Below are positions 9,318 to 18,851 of a stretch of 64,000 nt of DNA, one piece after another (position 1 is the stretch's first letter; the number at the start of each line of letters is the position of its first letter). This stretch comes from Staphylococcus sp. IVB6240 (lineage in GTDB: Bacteria; Bacillota; Bacilli; Staphylococcales; Staphylococcaceae), in assembly GCF_025558425.1 (NCBI RefSeq), contig NZ_CP094718.1:930001-994000 (forward strand), given 5' to 3'. Position numbers and translations under genes: made by a program. Below the pieces are notes generated by a model. The model saw only the letters and a program-made list of their open reading frames with translations. It had not been told where the DNA came from and made no database searches.

Positions 9318-12300
9318 ATGGACATACAGAACCAAGAAAAATTTAAAATTCTACTTAAACAACTGAATATGCTCGATCATTTTGATGAAGATATGGTGTC
9401 GCAAAGTGCTTTAACACGTGTGGATGTTTCTGAAAAAACACGTGAATGGACGTTCCACATCACACTGCCATATTTAATGCGTTATGAAGATTATGCTGTA
9501 TTCACGCATGCGATGAAAGAAACGTTTAAAGATATTGCTAAGGTAAACTGGCAAATTCGCGTACAATCATCAGCCAACCAAGACGAGTATTTATTAAAGT
9601 ACTTCGCTGACTGTATTGATCAAACGGCATTGTCTCCAAAAGTAAAAGGACAATTACGTCAAAAACGTTTGATTATCTCTGGGCCAGTCGTAAAAGTGTT
9701 GGTTCAAAATGATATTGAACGAGATCACTTTGATAAAGTATGTAATGGTAGTTTGGTAAAAGCATTGAAACAGTGTGGTTTTGATGTTGATAAAGTCGTG
9801 TTTGAAACAGATACGTCAGGTCAAGATGATGATCTTGCATCGTTAGAAGCGCATATACAAGAAGAAGATGAAAAGAGTGCGCGTGAAGCAACAGAAAAAA
9901 TTGAAAAAATGAAAGAACAACGTGCTAAACAAGAAGAAAGTGGTGCAACAGTCGATAAATGCCAAATTGGTAAACCGATTCAAGTTGAAAATGTTCGTCC
10001 AATTTCTGACATTATTGAGGAAGAATTCAAAGTGGCAATTGAAGGGGTTATTTTTGATATTAACTTGAAAGAGTTGAAGAGTGGACGTCATATTGTTGAG
10101 TTGAAAGTAACGGACTATACAGATTCACTTGTATTAAAAATGTTCACACGTAAAAACAAAGATGACTTAGAGCATTTCAAGGCACTATCAGAAGGTAAGT
10201 GGATTCGTGCGCAAGGTCGCATTGAAGAGGATATGTACATCCGTGATCTTGTGATGATGATGTCTGACATTGAAGAAGTTAAGCATACGGAAAAACAAGA
10301 TAAAGCCGAAGAAAAACGCGTTGAGTTCCATTTGCACACAGCGATGAGTCAAATGGATGGTGTGACGAATATTGGAGATTATGTCGCACAGGCGGCTAAA
10401 TGGGGACACGATGCGATTGCTGTAACGGATCACAATGTTGTACAAGCCTATCCAGATGCATATGCTGCAGCGAAAAAACATGGCATTAAAATGATTTATG
10501 GTATGGAAGGGATGCTTGTTGATGACGGGGTGCCTATTGCTTATAAGCCAACAGATATACCGCTTCAATCAGCCACTTATGTCGTGTTTGACGTTGAGAC
10601 AACAGGTCTTTCAAACCAGTATGATAAAATCATTGAACTTGCTGCCGTAAAAGTAAAAGATGGCGAAATTATAGATAAGTTTGAACGCTTTAGTAATCCA
10701 CATGAAAAATTATCTGAAACGATTAAAAACCTGACACATATTAATGACGATATGTTGAGAGATGCGCCAGAAATTGAAACGGTCTTAACAGAATTTAAAG
10801 AGTGGGTCGGCGATGCGATATTTGTTGCGCATAATGCTTCCTTCGATATGGGCTTTATTGATACGGGATATGAGCGATTAGGCTTTGGACCTTCAACAAA
10901 TGGTGTTATCGATACGCTAGAGCTTTCTCGTACGATTAATACAAGCTATGGTAAGCACGGCTTGAACTTCTTAGCTAAAAAATATGGTGTAGAACTCACA
11001 CAACACCATAGAGCGATTTATGATACAGAAGCAACTGCCTATATTTTTGTGAAGATGTTAGCTCAGTTGAAAGAATTAGATGTACATAATCATCAAGAGA
11101 TTAACCAAAAGTTATCAAATGAAGATGCGTATAAGCGTGCGCGTCCACAACACGTAACGTTAATCGTACAAAACCAAACGGGCTTAAAGAACTTATTTAA
11201 AATTGTCAGCCAATCATTAGTGAAATATTTCTACCGTACACCACGTATTCCACGTTCGGTATTAGATGAGCATCGTGAAGGAATTCTTGTCGGAACAGCG
11301 TGTGATGAAGGGGAAGTATTTACAGCAGTGATGCAACGTGATCAAGCAGAAGTTGAAAAAATTGCGAAGTATTATGATTACATTGAAATTCAACCACCTG
11401 CTTTGTATCAAGACTTATTAGATCGAGAGCTGATTCGAGATCACGAAACACTTGTAGAAATTTATGAGCGTATACTTGCGGTAGGAGAAACCAATCAAAT
11501 TCCGGTGATTGCAACGGGAAATGTTCATTATTTACATGAACATGATGGCATTGCACGTAAGATTTTAATTGCATCACAACCAGGTAATCCATTGAACCGT
11601 TCGACATTACCTGAAGCACACTTCCGTACTACAGATGAAATGTTAGCTGATTTTCATTTCTTAGGGGAAGAACGTGCTAAGGAATTAGTTGTGACGAATA
11701 CGCGTGCGCTTGCAGATCGTATTGAAGAAGTTGTGCCGATTAAAGATAAGTTACATACACCAAATATGGATGGTGCGAATGAAGAAATCCGTGAAATGAG
11801 TTATCGCAATGCCAAAGCGTTGTATGGTGATGACCTGCCTCAAATTGTTATCGATCGTTTAGAAAAAGAATTAGACAGTATTATTGGTAATGGTTTTGCG
11901 GTTATTTATTTGATTTCACAGCGATTGGTTAAAAAATCATTAGAAGATGGCTATTTAGTAGGGTCACGTGGTTCGGTCGGCTCAAGTTTTGTTGCGACAA
12001 TGACTGAAATTACGGAAGTGAACCCGTTACCACCACACTATATTTGTCCAAAATGTAAGAAGAGTGAATTCTTTAATGATGGTTCAGTTGGTTCTGGATT
12101 TGACTTACCGGATAAAACATGTGAATGTGGAACACCATTGATTAAAGAAGGACAAGATATTCCGTTCGAAACATTCTTAGGATTTAAAGGAGACAAAGTA
12201 CCGGATATCGACTTAAACTTTAGTGGGGAATATCAACCACATGCGCACAACTATACCAAAGTGCTTTTTGGTGAAGACTATGTGTTCCGTGCAGGGACAA

Positions 12301-13628
12301 TTGGTACAGTCGCTGAAAAAACAGCATTTGGATTCGTAAAAGGTTATCTCAATGACCAAGGCATGCATAAACGTGGTGCGGAAGTAGACCGCTTAGTGAA
12401 AGGTTGTACCGGTGTAAAACGTACAACAGGTCAGCATCCAGGGGGTATTATCGTTGTGCCAGACTATATGGATATTTATGATTTCACACCGATTCAATAT
12501 CCTGCAGATGCACAAAACTCAGCATGGATGACAACACATTTTGACTTCCATTCCATTCATGATAACGTCTTAAAACTCGATATTCTTGGACACGATGATC
12601 CAACCATGATTCGTATGTTACAAGACCTCTCTGGCATTGATCCAAAAACGATTCCAGTAGATGATAAAGAAACAATGGGTATCTTTAGTTCTCCTGAAAC
12701 ACTTGGTGTGACAGAAGAAGAAATTCTCGCTAAGACAGGAACATTCGGTGTGCCAGAATTTGGGACAGGCTTCGTACGTCAAATGTTAGAAGATACGAAA
12801 CCAACCACTTTCTCAGAACTAGTTCAAATTTCTGGCCTATCACACGGTACGGACGTATGGCTTGGTAATGCTCAAGACCTCGTACGAAGCGGAACATGTA
12901 CATTATCTAGCTGTATCGGTTGTCGTGATGATATCATGGTATTTTTAATGTACGCTGGACTGGAACCTGCCCTTGCCTTTAAAATCATGGAATCCGTACG
13001 TAAAGGGAAAGGATTAACGGATGAGTTCGAACAAGCGATGCGTGATAATGATGTGCCAGAATGGTATTTGGATTCATGTAAAAAAATTAAATACATGTTC
13101 CCGAAAGCCCATGCAGCCGCATATGTACTAATGGCCGTACGTATTGCATATTTCAAAGTACATCATCCTTTATACTATTACGCTAGTTACTTCACAGTCC
13201 GTGCATCAGACTTTGATCTATTAACAATGATTAAAGACAAAGATAGCATTCGAAATACAGTGAAAGATATGTACAGTCGCTTTATGGACCTAGGTAAAAA
13301 AGAAAAAGATGTTTTAGTCGTCTTAGAAATTATGAATGAAATGGCACACCGTGGTTATAAAATGCAACCAGTAAGTCTAGAGAAAAGCCAAGCCTTCGAG
13401 TTTATTATTGAAGGTGACACGCTTATTCCACCATTCATTGCAGTACCAGGTCTAGGTGAAAACGTAGCACGTCGTATTGTTGAAGCACGTGAAGAAGGAC
13501 CATTCTTATCAAAAGAAGATTTAAATAAAAAAGCGGGTGTTTCAGCAAAGATTATTGAATATCTGGACGAACTTGGTTCATTACCAAATATGCCAGACAA
13601 AGCACAACTGTCTATCTTTGACATGTAG
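9318..13628 (+). CDS. polC: DNA polymerase III alpha subunit, PolC type
   Basis: Replicative polymerase of low-GC Gram-positives with built-in 3'-5' exonuclease. Domains in order: N-terminal region and OB fold (to about 330); PHP domain starting EFHLHTAMSQMDG (about 334), split by the exonuclease; DEDD exonuclease with FDVETTGL near 424; the polymerase core with DIDLNFSG near 961-968; a zinc-binding cysteine cluster (CPKCKK and CECG, near 910-940); and a helix-hairpin-helix PGLGENVARRI near 1375. The 1436 residues are full length. AAGGTGG lies about 8 bases before ATG. It stands alone, with a separate promoter downstream for rimP. Confidence 0.97.
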   Translation: MDIQNQEKFKILLKQLNMLDHFDEDMVSQSALTRVDVSEKTREWTFHITLPYLMRYEDYAVFTHAMKETFKDIAKVNWQIRVQSSANQDEYLLKYFADCIDQTALSPKVKGQLRQKRLIISGPVVKVLVQNDIERDHFDKVCNGSLVKALKQCGFDVDKVVFETDTSGQDDDLASLEAHIQEEDEKSAREATEKIEKMKEQRAKQEESGATVDKCQIGKPIQVENVRPISDIIEEEFKVAIEGVIFDINLKELKSGRHIVELKVTDYTDSLVLKMFTRKNKDDLEHFKALSEGKWIRAQGRIEEDMYIRDLVMMMSDIEEVKHTEKQDKAEEKRVEFHLHTAMSQMDGVTNIGDYVAQAAKWGHDAIAVTDHNVVQAYPDAYAAAKKHGIKMIYGMEGMLVDDGVPIAYKPTDIPLQSATYVVFDVETTGLSNQYDKIIELAAVKVKDGEIIDKFERFSNPHEKLSETIKNLTHINDDMLRDAPEIETVLTEFKEWVGDAIFVAHNASFDMGFIDTGYERLGFGPSTNGVIDTLELSRTINTSYGKHGLNFLAKKYGVELTQHHRAIYDTEATAYIFVKMLAQLKELDVHNHQEINQKLSNEDAYKRARPQHVTLIVQNQTGLKNLFKIVSQSLVKYFYRTPRIPRSVLDEHREGILVGTACDEGEVFTAVMQRDQAEVEKIAKYYDYIEIQPPALYQDLLDRELIRDHETLVEIYERILAVGETNQIPVIATGNVHYLHEHDGIARKILIASQPGNPLNRSTLPEAHFRTTDEMLADFHFLGEERAKELVVTNTRALADRIEEVVPIKDKLHTPNMDGANEEIREMSYRNAKALYGDDLPQIVIDRLEKELDSIIGNGFAVIYLISQRLVKKSLEDGYLVGSRGSVGSSFVATMTEITEVNPLPPHYICPKCKKSEFFNDGSVGSGFDLPDKTCECGTPLIKEGQDIPFETFLGFKGDKVPDIDLNFSGEYQPHAHNYTKVLFGEDYVFRAGTIGTVAEKTAFGFVKGYLNDQGMHKRGAEVDRLVKGCTGVKRTTGQHPGGIIVVPDYMDIYDFTPIQYPADAQNSAWMTTHFDFHSIHDNVLKLDILGHDDPTMIRMLQDLSGIDPKTIPVDDKETMGIFSSPETLGVTEEEILAKTGTFGVPEFGTGFVRQMLEDTKPTTFSELVQISGLSHGTDVWLGNAQDLVRSGTCTLSSCIGCRDDIMVFLMYAGLEPALAFKIMESVRKGKGLTDEFEQAMRDNDVPEWYLDSCKKIKYMFPKAHAAAYVLMAVRIAYFKVHHPLYYYASYFTVRASDFDLLTMIKDKDSIRNTVKDMYSRFMDLGKKEKDVLVVLEIMNEMAHRGYKMQPVSLEKSQAFEFIIEGDTLIPPFIAVPGLGENVARRIVEAREEGPFLSKEDLNKKAGVSAKIIEYLDELGSLPNMPDKAQLSIFDM

Positions 13629-13636
13629 TTTCTCAT

Positions 13637-13665
13637 TTGTCGTCATGTTGGATATGTGCTATAAT
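13637..13665 (+). promoter_or_regulatory. Promoter of the rimP-nusA-infB operon
   Basis: TTGTCG (13637-13642) and TATAAT (13660-13665) are exactly 17 bases apart. They lie just after the polC stop and 88 bases before rimP. Transcription would begin near 13672, leaving a leader of about 80 nt that holds the hairpin at 13693-13724. Confidence 0.75.
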
Positions 13666-13692
13666 AATATTGCTTATAAAAATGGACTCAAG

Positions 13693-13730
13693 CAGAAAGA
13701 GTGGGTGTTACCCGCTCTTTTCTGTTTGTA
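13693..13730 (+). terminator. Leader hairpin/attenuator upstream of rimP
   Basis: Fourteen-base stem CAGAAAGAGTGGGT (13693-13706), loop GTT, right arm ACCCGCTCTTTTCTG (13710-13724) with one bulged T and one G-U, then an interrupted T tract TTTGT. It lies between the operon promoter and the rimP start, so termination here would limit expression of rimP, nusA and infB. In Bacillus subtilis, nusA is known to be autoregulated by NusA-stimulated termination in its 5' leader. The broken U-tract here fits that type; the functional assignment is inference. Confidence 0.6.
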
Positions 13731-13752
13731 TGTCACTGATAGGGGGGCACGT

Positions 13753-14220
13753 ATGAGTAAAATTACAGAGCAAGTAGAAGTGTTGATACAACCTGTCCTT
13801 GACGACTTAGGGTATGAATTAGTAGATGTAGAGTTTGTAAAAGAAGGACGCGATCATTATTTGCGTATTTCAATTGATAAACCAGGTGGCGTGGATTTAA
13901 ATGATTGTACACGTGCATCAGAACATTTTAGTGAAGTCATGGATGAACATGATCCCATTTCACAAGCCTATTATCTAGATGTTGCATCACCAGGTGCAGA
14001 AAGACCTATTAAGAAAGAGGAAGATTTCCAAAAAGCAATCGGAAAACCTGTTTTTGTATCACTATATGCACCAATTGACGGTGATAAAGAATGGCTCGGC
14101 ACATTATCAGCGGTAGCGGAAGACACAATTGAAATGACCGTGAAGATTAAAGCTAGAACAAAAGTAATCACAATCCCACGAGATAAAATAGCGAAAGCAC
14201 GTCATGCAGTCATGCTTTAA
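13753..14220 (+). CDS. rimP: Ribosome maturation factor RimP
   Basis: Assists late assembly of the 30S subunit. The start ATG at 13753 follows AGGGGGG and gives 155 residues, the usual size. An open frame extends 72 codons further upstream, but that stretch overlaps polC, the promoter and the leader hairpin and is not coding. The N-terminal domain includes DLGYELVDVEFV, with PGGVDLNDC near residues 47-55; an Sm-like C-terminal domain follows. It begins the conserved rimP-nusA-ylxR-ylxQ-infB operon. Confidence 0.94.
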   Translation: MSKITEQVEVLIQPVLDDLGYELVDVEFVKEGRDHYLRISIDKPGGVDLNDCTRASEHFSEVMDEHDPISQAYYLDVASPGAERPIKKEEDFQKAIGKPVFVSLYAPIDGDKEWLGTLSAVAEDTIEMTVKIKARTKVITIPRDKIAKARHAVML

Positions 14221-14240
14221 TGATGTAAGGAGGAAGATTC

Positions 14241-15431
14241 GTGAAAAGTAATGAACTATTATTAGCAACTGAATATTTAGAAAAAGAAAAAAGAATTCCA
14301 AGAGAAGTATTAGTAGATGCGATTGAAGCCGCATTAATCACAGCTTATAAAAAGAACTATGAAAGTGCGCGTAACGTACGTGTTGAATTAAACTTAGACA
14401 GTGGTACATTCCACGTCATCGCACGTAAAGAAGTAGTGGAAGAAGTCTTTGATGATCGTGAGGAAATCGACTTATCAACAGCATTAGTTAAAAACCCTGC
14501 ATATGAAATTGGCGACATTTACGAAGAAGACGTTACACCAAATGACTTCGGTCGTGTAGGGGCACAAGCAGCAAAACAAGCTGTTATGCAACGCTTAAGA
14601 GATGCAGAACGTGAAATTTTATATGAAGAATTTATCGATAAAGAAAATGATATCGTAACAGGTGTTATTGACCGTGTGGATCATCGCTATGTATACGTAA
14701 ACTTAGGAAGAACAGAAGCTGTTTTATCTGAAGCAGAACGTAGCCCGAATGAAACATACTTACCAAATGAACGCATTAAAGTGTATGTGAACAAAGTTGA
14801 ACAAACTACAAAAGGACCTCAAATCTTTGTATCACGTAGTCATCCTGGTTTATTAAAACGTTTATTTGAACAAGAAGTGCCAGAAATTTTTGAAGGTACA
14901 GTTGAAGTGAAGTCTGTTGCGCGTGAAGCAGGAGATCGTTCAAAAATCAGTGTATATGCAGAAAACAATGATATTGATGCAGTCGGCGCTTGTGTCGGTG
15001 CAAAAGGTGCACGTGTTGAGGCAGTTGTTGAAGAACTAGGTGGAGAAAAAATTGATATCGTACAATGGGATGCAGATCCTAAAGTCTTTGTACGCAATGC
15101 TTTAAGCCCTTCACAAGTAGTTGATGTGATTGTTGATGAAGAAAATCAATCTACAACAGTCATCGTTCCAGATTATCAATTATCACTTGCCATTGGTAAA
15201 CGTGGACAAAATGCCCGTTTAGCTGCGAAATTAACTGGCTGGAAAATCGACATTAAGTCTGAAACTGATGCAAAAGAATTAGGACTTGATCAACCTCAAC
15301 CAACTACTGAAGAAGTCCCAGCAGTGGAGGATGAAGAAGTAGTTGTTGATAGTGAAACAGCGGATGAAGTCACCGTCAATGATGTTAATGAAGAGGTCGT
15401 TGAATTAGAGGATGAATCAGAAGAAAAATAG
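14241..15431 (+). CDS. nusA: Transcription termination/antitermination factor NusA
   Basis: RNA polymerase-bound factor affecting pausing, intrinsic termination and antitermination. The N-terminal polymerase-binding domain spans about residues 1-120. An S1 domain follows (about 135-200), then two KH domains containing GAKGARVEAV and GKRGQNARLAAKLTG, and an acidic tail of about 45 residues. It has 396 residues and no C-terminal repeats of the E. coli type, as expected in Firmicutes. The start is GTG at 14241 with an excellent AAGGAGG at 14227-14233. It may act on its own leader upstream of rimP. Confidence 0.95.
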   Translation: MKSNELLLATEYLEKEKRIPREVLVDAIEAALITAYKKNYESARNVRVELNLDSGTFHVIARKEVVEEVFDDREEIDLSTALVKNPAYEIGDIYEEDVTPNDFGRVGAQAAKQAVMQRLRDAEREILYEEFIDKENDIVTGVIDRVDHRYVYVNLGRTEAVLSEAERSPNETYLPNERIKVYVNKVEQTTKGPQIFVSRSHPGLLKRLFEQEVPEIFEGTVEVKSVAREAGDRSKISVYAENNDIDAVGACVGAKGARVEAVVEELGGEKIDIVQWDADPKVFVRNALSPSQVVDVIVDEENQSTTVIVPDYQLSLAIGKRGQNARLAAKLTGWKIDIKSETDAKELGLDQPQPTTEEVPAVEDEEVVVDSETADEVTVNDVNEEVVELEDESEEK

Positions 15432-15442
15432 GGGGGATTTTC

Positions 15443-15730
15443 ATGAAAAAACGAAAAATTCCTATGAGAAAATGTATTTTGTCCAACGAGATGAAACCAA
15501 AAAAAGAAATGATTCGTGTTGTTCAAAATAAAGAAGGTAACATCGCAGCAGATGCGACTGGTAAAATGCAAGGTCGAGGTGCATACGTCAGCAAAGATGT
15601 TGCGTTAGTAGAACAAGCACAGGAAGCACAAAAACTTGAGCAATTTTTCAAAGCATCTCAAGAAACATTAGAACCTGTGTATAAAGAGATTATTCGATTA
15701 ATTTATCGGGAAGAGATACCTAGCAAATGA
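15443..15730 (+). CDS. rnpM: YlxR-family RNA-binding protein (RnpM)
   Basis: Small basic protein of 95 residues with the YlxR signature (MRKCILSNEMKPKKEMIRVV in the first 30 residues, then GRGAYVSKD). Members bind RNA, and the B. subtilis homologue has been described as a modulator of RNase P activity, hence the symbol; older annotations use ylxR. A GGGGGG ribosome binding site follows the nusA stop. The last four bases, ATGA, overlap the start of ylxQ, indicating coupled translation. Confidence 0.88.
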   Translation: MKKRKIPMRKCILSNEMKPKKEMIRVVQNKEGNIAADATGKMQGRGAYVSKDVALVEQAQEAQKLEQFFKASQETLEPVYKEIIRLIYREEIPSK

Positions 15731-16038
15731 ATCAACAACAATTTTTGAATTTTTTAGGGTTAGCCATGCGCGCAGGTAAGGTGAAAACAGGAGAATCTGT
15801 TCTTGTAGCAGAAATCAAGAAACGTCGGTTGAAACTTGTATTGATTGCAGAGGATGCATCACCGAATACGAAGAAAACATTAATGAACAAATGTACAACC
15901 TACAAAACACCTTATCGTGTAGTAAGCAATCGACATGAATTAGGAGTGGCTATTGGAAAAGCGTCACGTGTAAATATCGGGATTACAGATAGCGGTTTTG
16001 CTAAGAAGTTAATAGCAATGATCGATGAAGAAGAGTAA
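15727..16038 (+). CDS. ylxQ: L7Ae/L30e-family RNA-binding protein YlxQ
   Basis: A 103-residue member of the L7Ae/L30e/S12e fold, which binds kink-turn RNAs. It shows FLGLAMRAGKVKTGE at the N terminus and the family region LVLIAEDASPNTKK in the middle. It sits in its conserved place between ylxR and infB, overlapping ylxR by four bases. The exact role is not established from the sequence; a function in ribosome or RNase P biology is suggested by the neighbours. Confidence 0.88.
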   Translation: MNQQQFLNFLGLAMRAGKVKTGESVLVAEIKKRRLKLVLIAEDASPNTKKTLMNKCTTYKTPYRVVSNRHELGVAIGKASRVNIGITDSGFAKKLIAMIDEEE

Positions 16039-16049
16039 GGAGTGGTTGA

Positions 16050-18245
16050 ATGAGTAAACAAAGAATTTATGAATATGCAAAATCATTAAACATCAAAAGT
16101 AAAGATGCCATTGATGAGTTAAAGAAAAATGGTGTTGATGTGTCAAACCACATGCAAACGTTAGAAGCGGATCATGTGAAAATTTTAGACAAAGCTTTCA
16201 ACAAAAAAGCTGATAACGATAAAAAAGAAGCGGCCCCTAAGAAAGACAACAAACCAGCTAATAACAACAACCAACAAGGTAGAGGAAAGCAACAGTCTAA
16301 AAATAATAAAGGCAACCAACAGTCTAAAAATAATAAAGGCAACCAACAGTCTAAAAATAATAAAGGCAACCAACAGTCTAAAAATAATAAAGGCAACCAA
16401 CAAAACAACAAGAAAAATAAACGTAATAATAAAAATAATCAACAGAAAAAACAACAACAGCAACAATCAAAACCAGCTGAACCAAAAGAAATGCCATCTA
16501 AAATCACTTACACTGAAGGCATTACAGTAGGTGAACTTGCTGGTAAGTTGGGTGTAGATGCATCTGAAATCATCAAAAAGCTTTTCTTACTTGGTATTAT
16601 GGCAAACATCAACCAAGCATTAGATGTAGAAGCGTTAGAACTTGTAGCATCAGACTATGGTGTTGAAATTGAAGAAGAAGTGGTTATTGATGCAAACGAC
16701 TTAGACGTTTACTTTGAAGACGTTGAAGAAGATGAGGATGCAACAGTACGTCCTGCAGTTGTGACAATTATGGGTCACGTTGACCATGGTAAAACAACAT
16801 TGCTTGACTCTATTCGTAACACGCATGTTACTGAAGGTGAAGCAGGCGGTATCACACAACATATCGGTGCATACCAAATCGAAAATAAAGGCAATAAAAT
16901 TACATTCTTAGATACACCGGGACATGCGGCGTTTACAACAATGCGTGCACGTGGTGCGCAAGTGACTGACATTACAATACTTGTTGTTGCTGCAGATGAT
17001 GGTGTGATGCCACAAACAATCGAAGCCATCAACCATGCAAAAGCAGCAGAAGTACCAATTATTGTCGCTGTAAACAAAATTGATAAACCAACAGCAAATC
17101 CAGACCGTGTAATGCAAGAGCTTGCTGAATACAACTTAATTCCTGAAGACTGGGGTGGCGACACAATCTTCGTTCCACTTTCAGCTTTAAGTGGTGAAGG
17201 TATCGATGACTTATTAGAAATGCTTGTATTAGTTTCTGAAGTACAAGAATTAAAAGCGAATGCGGATAAAGCAGCAGTCGGAACAGTTATCGAAGCTGAA
17301 TTAGATAAATCACGTGGACCAGCAGCATCATTACTTGTTCAAAATGGTACATTACATGTAGGAGATGCGATCGTAGTTGGTAATACACACGGTAAAGTAC
17401 GTGCGATGGTGAATGACCTTGGTAAACGTATTAAAACAGCAGGTCCATCAACACCAGTTGAAATCACTGGTTTAAGTGCTGTACCACAAGCCGGTGACCG
17501 TTTCGTAGTCTTTAAAGATGAGAAAAAAGCACGCCGTATTGGTGAAGCACGTGAACAAGAAAGCATTATCCAACAACGTCAAGAAAGCAAAAACGTTTCT
17601 CTTGATAACTTGTTCGAACAAATGAAACAAGGTGAAATGAAAGACTTAAATGTCATTATTAAAGGTGATGTTCAAGGTTCTGTTGAAGCATTAGCAGCAT
17701 CATTAATGAAAATTGATGTTGAAGGCGTCAATGTCCGTATTATTCATACAGCGACAGGTGCCATCAACGAATCAGACGTTACATTAGCAAATGCGTCTAA
17801 TGGTATCATCATTGGTTTCAACGTTCGTCCAGATGCTGGTGCGAAACGTGCTGCTGAAGCTGAAAACGTAGATATGCGTTTACACCGTGTTATCTACAAT
17901 GTTATTGAAGAAATTGAATCAGCAATGAAAGGTATGCTTGATCCTGAATACGAAGAAAAAGTAATCGGACAAGCAGAAGTACGTCAAACATTCAAAGTTT
18001 CTAAAGTGGGTACAATTGCAGGTAGCTACGTGACTGACGGTAAAATCACAAGAGATGCTGGCGTACGTGTTATCCGTGACGGTATTGTTATCTTTGAAGG
18101 TGAACTTGATTCATTAAAACGTTTCAAAGATGATGCGAAAGAAGTAGCGCAAGGTTACGAATGTGGTATCACAATCGAGAAATTCAATGACCTTAAAGAA
18201 GGCGACGTAATCGAAGCATTCATTATGGTTGAAATTGAAAGATAA
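16050..18245 (+). CDS. infB: Translation initiation factor IF-2
   Basis: GTPase that brings fMet-tRNA to the 30S P site. It has 731 residues: IF2_N at 1-50, a low-complexity basic linker rich in Asn, Gln and Lys (about 50-145), a second IF2_N region, the G domain starting GHVDHGKTT near 241, then the OB-type domain II, domain III and the fMet-tRNA-binding C2 domain. The linker holds four perfect 27-bp repeats (listed separately). The ribosome binding site AAGGAG is 9 bases upstream. It is the last gene of the nusA operon. Confidence 0.96.
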   Translation: MSKQRIYEYAKSLNIKSKDAIDELKKNGVDVSNHMQTLEADHVKILDKAFNKKADNDKKEAAPKKDNKPANNNNQQGRGKQQSKNNKGNQQSKNNKGNQQSKNNKGNQQSKNNKGNQQNNKKNKRNNKNNQQKKQQQQQSKPAEPKEMPSKITYTEGITVGELAGKLGVDASEIIKKLFLLGIMANINQALDVEALELVASDYGVEIEEEVVIDANDLDVYFEDVEEDEDATVRPAVVTIMGHVDHGKTTLLDSIRNTHVTEGEAGGITQHIGAYQIENKGNKITFLDTPGHAAFTTMRARGAQVTDITILVVAADDGVMPQTIEAINHAKAAEVPIIVAVNKIDKPTANPDRVMQELAEYNLIPEDWGGDTIFVPLSALSGEGIDDLLEMLVLVSEVQELKANADKAAVGTVIEAELDKSRGPAASLLVQNGTLHVGDAIVVGNTHGKVRAMVNDLGKRIKTAGPSTPVEITGLSAVPQAGDRFVVFKDEKKARRIGEAREQESIIQQRQESKNVSLDNLFEQMKQGEMKDLNVIIKGDVQGSVEALAASLMKIDVEGVNVRIIHTATGAINESDVTLANASNGIIIGFNVRPDAGAKRAAEAENVDMRLHRVIYNVIEEIESAMKGMLDPEYEEKVIGQAEVRQTFKVSKVGTIAGSYVTDGKITRDAGVRVIRDGIVIFEGELDSLKRFKDDAKEVAQGYECGITIEKFNDLKEGDVIEAFIMVEIER
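16290..16397 (+). repeat. Four perfect 27-bp tandem repeats inside infB
   Basis: The unit CAACAGTCTAAAAATAATAA plus AGGCAAC occurs four times without a single difference (16290-16316, 16317-16343, 16344-16370, 16371-16397). It encodes QQSKNNKGN each time. A partial related unit follows. The copies lie in the disordered linker of IF-2, so copy-number change in whole units keeps the frame. Confidence 0.97.
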
Positions 18246-18249
18246 ATAG

Positions 18250-18600
18250 TTCAAAGAGAAACACGTTTCATTTGATAGTAATCAAGTGAAGCTTGTTTTT
18301 CTTTCTTTTTTACCTGCTGTATTATTATTTGCGAGTCTTGCAGCTTTAGCGTTTAGATGGGAACCAAAATTTGGAAAAATTACTTATGCATATCTTGGAT
18401 ATAATTTTATCATCTCCTACTTCGGCAATATTTTAGACTTACCAGAATGGTTTTCAAAACCAGCTATATTGAATTGGCTTCAACAAATGCCAAAAGACAG
18501 TTTTGATGTGATCACTTTTATAACTTTAACTATAATGAGTATTCTATTTATCGTCTTAGGATATGTAGGTTATCGAAAAAGAGATTTAATTGGATAGCAA
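18250..18600 (+). pseudogene. C-terminal remnant of an ABC transporter permease
   Basis: About 100 codons in one frame (clearest from 18286 to the stop at 18595-18597) encode two or three hydrophobic segments and end in GYVGYRKRDLIG. That pattern, together with the preceding FGNILDLPEWF, resembles the C terminus of large ABC-2 type permeases of the tetronasin-resistance kind. Such proteins are some 500 residues long; here everything upstream is missing, because a stop at 18247-18249 immediately precedes it. No good ribosome binding site is seen at the GTG at 18286. I read it as a degraded fragment; the family assignment is from memory of motifs only. Confidence 0.5.
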
Positions 18601-18800
18601 CCATAATCGTTTATAGAATTCTTACGCTTGGTGGTGTGAGAGGACGAAAAGTCAGCTAATATCCATTCTACTGCTTGATTTAAAGAGCAAAATTTATGCC
18701 ATATCACTCCAAACCTGACAAAATTAATCGACTGCAAGATCTTTTTTGAATTATTGTGGAATTAAATATCAATCTTATGTCACTATTAGAAAATAATTTA
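18601..18800. other. Non-coding scar region, possible group II intron 3' remnant
   Basis: No open frame of note. Bases 18619-18680 contain TTACGCTTGGTGGTGTGAGA followed by GGACGAAAAGTCAGC. This recalls the 3' end (domain V/VI region) of bacterial group II introns, where a TACGGTTCTTACG-like strand precedes GGTGGTGTGAGAGG. The match is from memory and the paired strands are eroded, so this is only a suggestion. Confidence 0.2.
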
Positions 18801-18803
18801 AAA

Positions 18804-18832
18804 TGGTATAATCAATGTATTAAGATACATTG
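18804..18832 (+). promoter_or_regulatory. Extended -10 promoter with a 20-bp palindrome at the start site
   Basis: TGGTATAAT (TG at 18804-18805, TATAAT at 18807-18812) is directly followed by CAATGTAT-TAAG-ATACATTG (18813-18832), a perfect 8-bp inverted repeat at the expected transcription start. This layout is typical of a repressor operator. It drives the 51-residue membrane peptide gene that begins 20 bases later. Confidence 0.55.
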
Positions 18833-18851
18833 ACTTGAGTGGGGTAATAAA

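Noticed and set aside
13537..13752. 72-codon N-terminal extension of rimP
   Set aside because: It overlaps polC, the promoter and the leader hairpin; RimP homology begins at the ATG at 13753.
16290..16397. CRISPR-like array
   Set aside because: The repeats are directly adjacent, without spacers, and code for protein in frame.
16172..16466. Long leucine-rich frames on the - strand opposite infB
   Set aside because: They are the antisense of the Asn/Lys-rich repeat linker; no ribosome binding site or promoter and complete overlap with infB.
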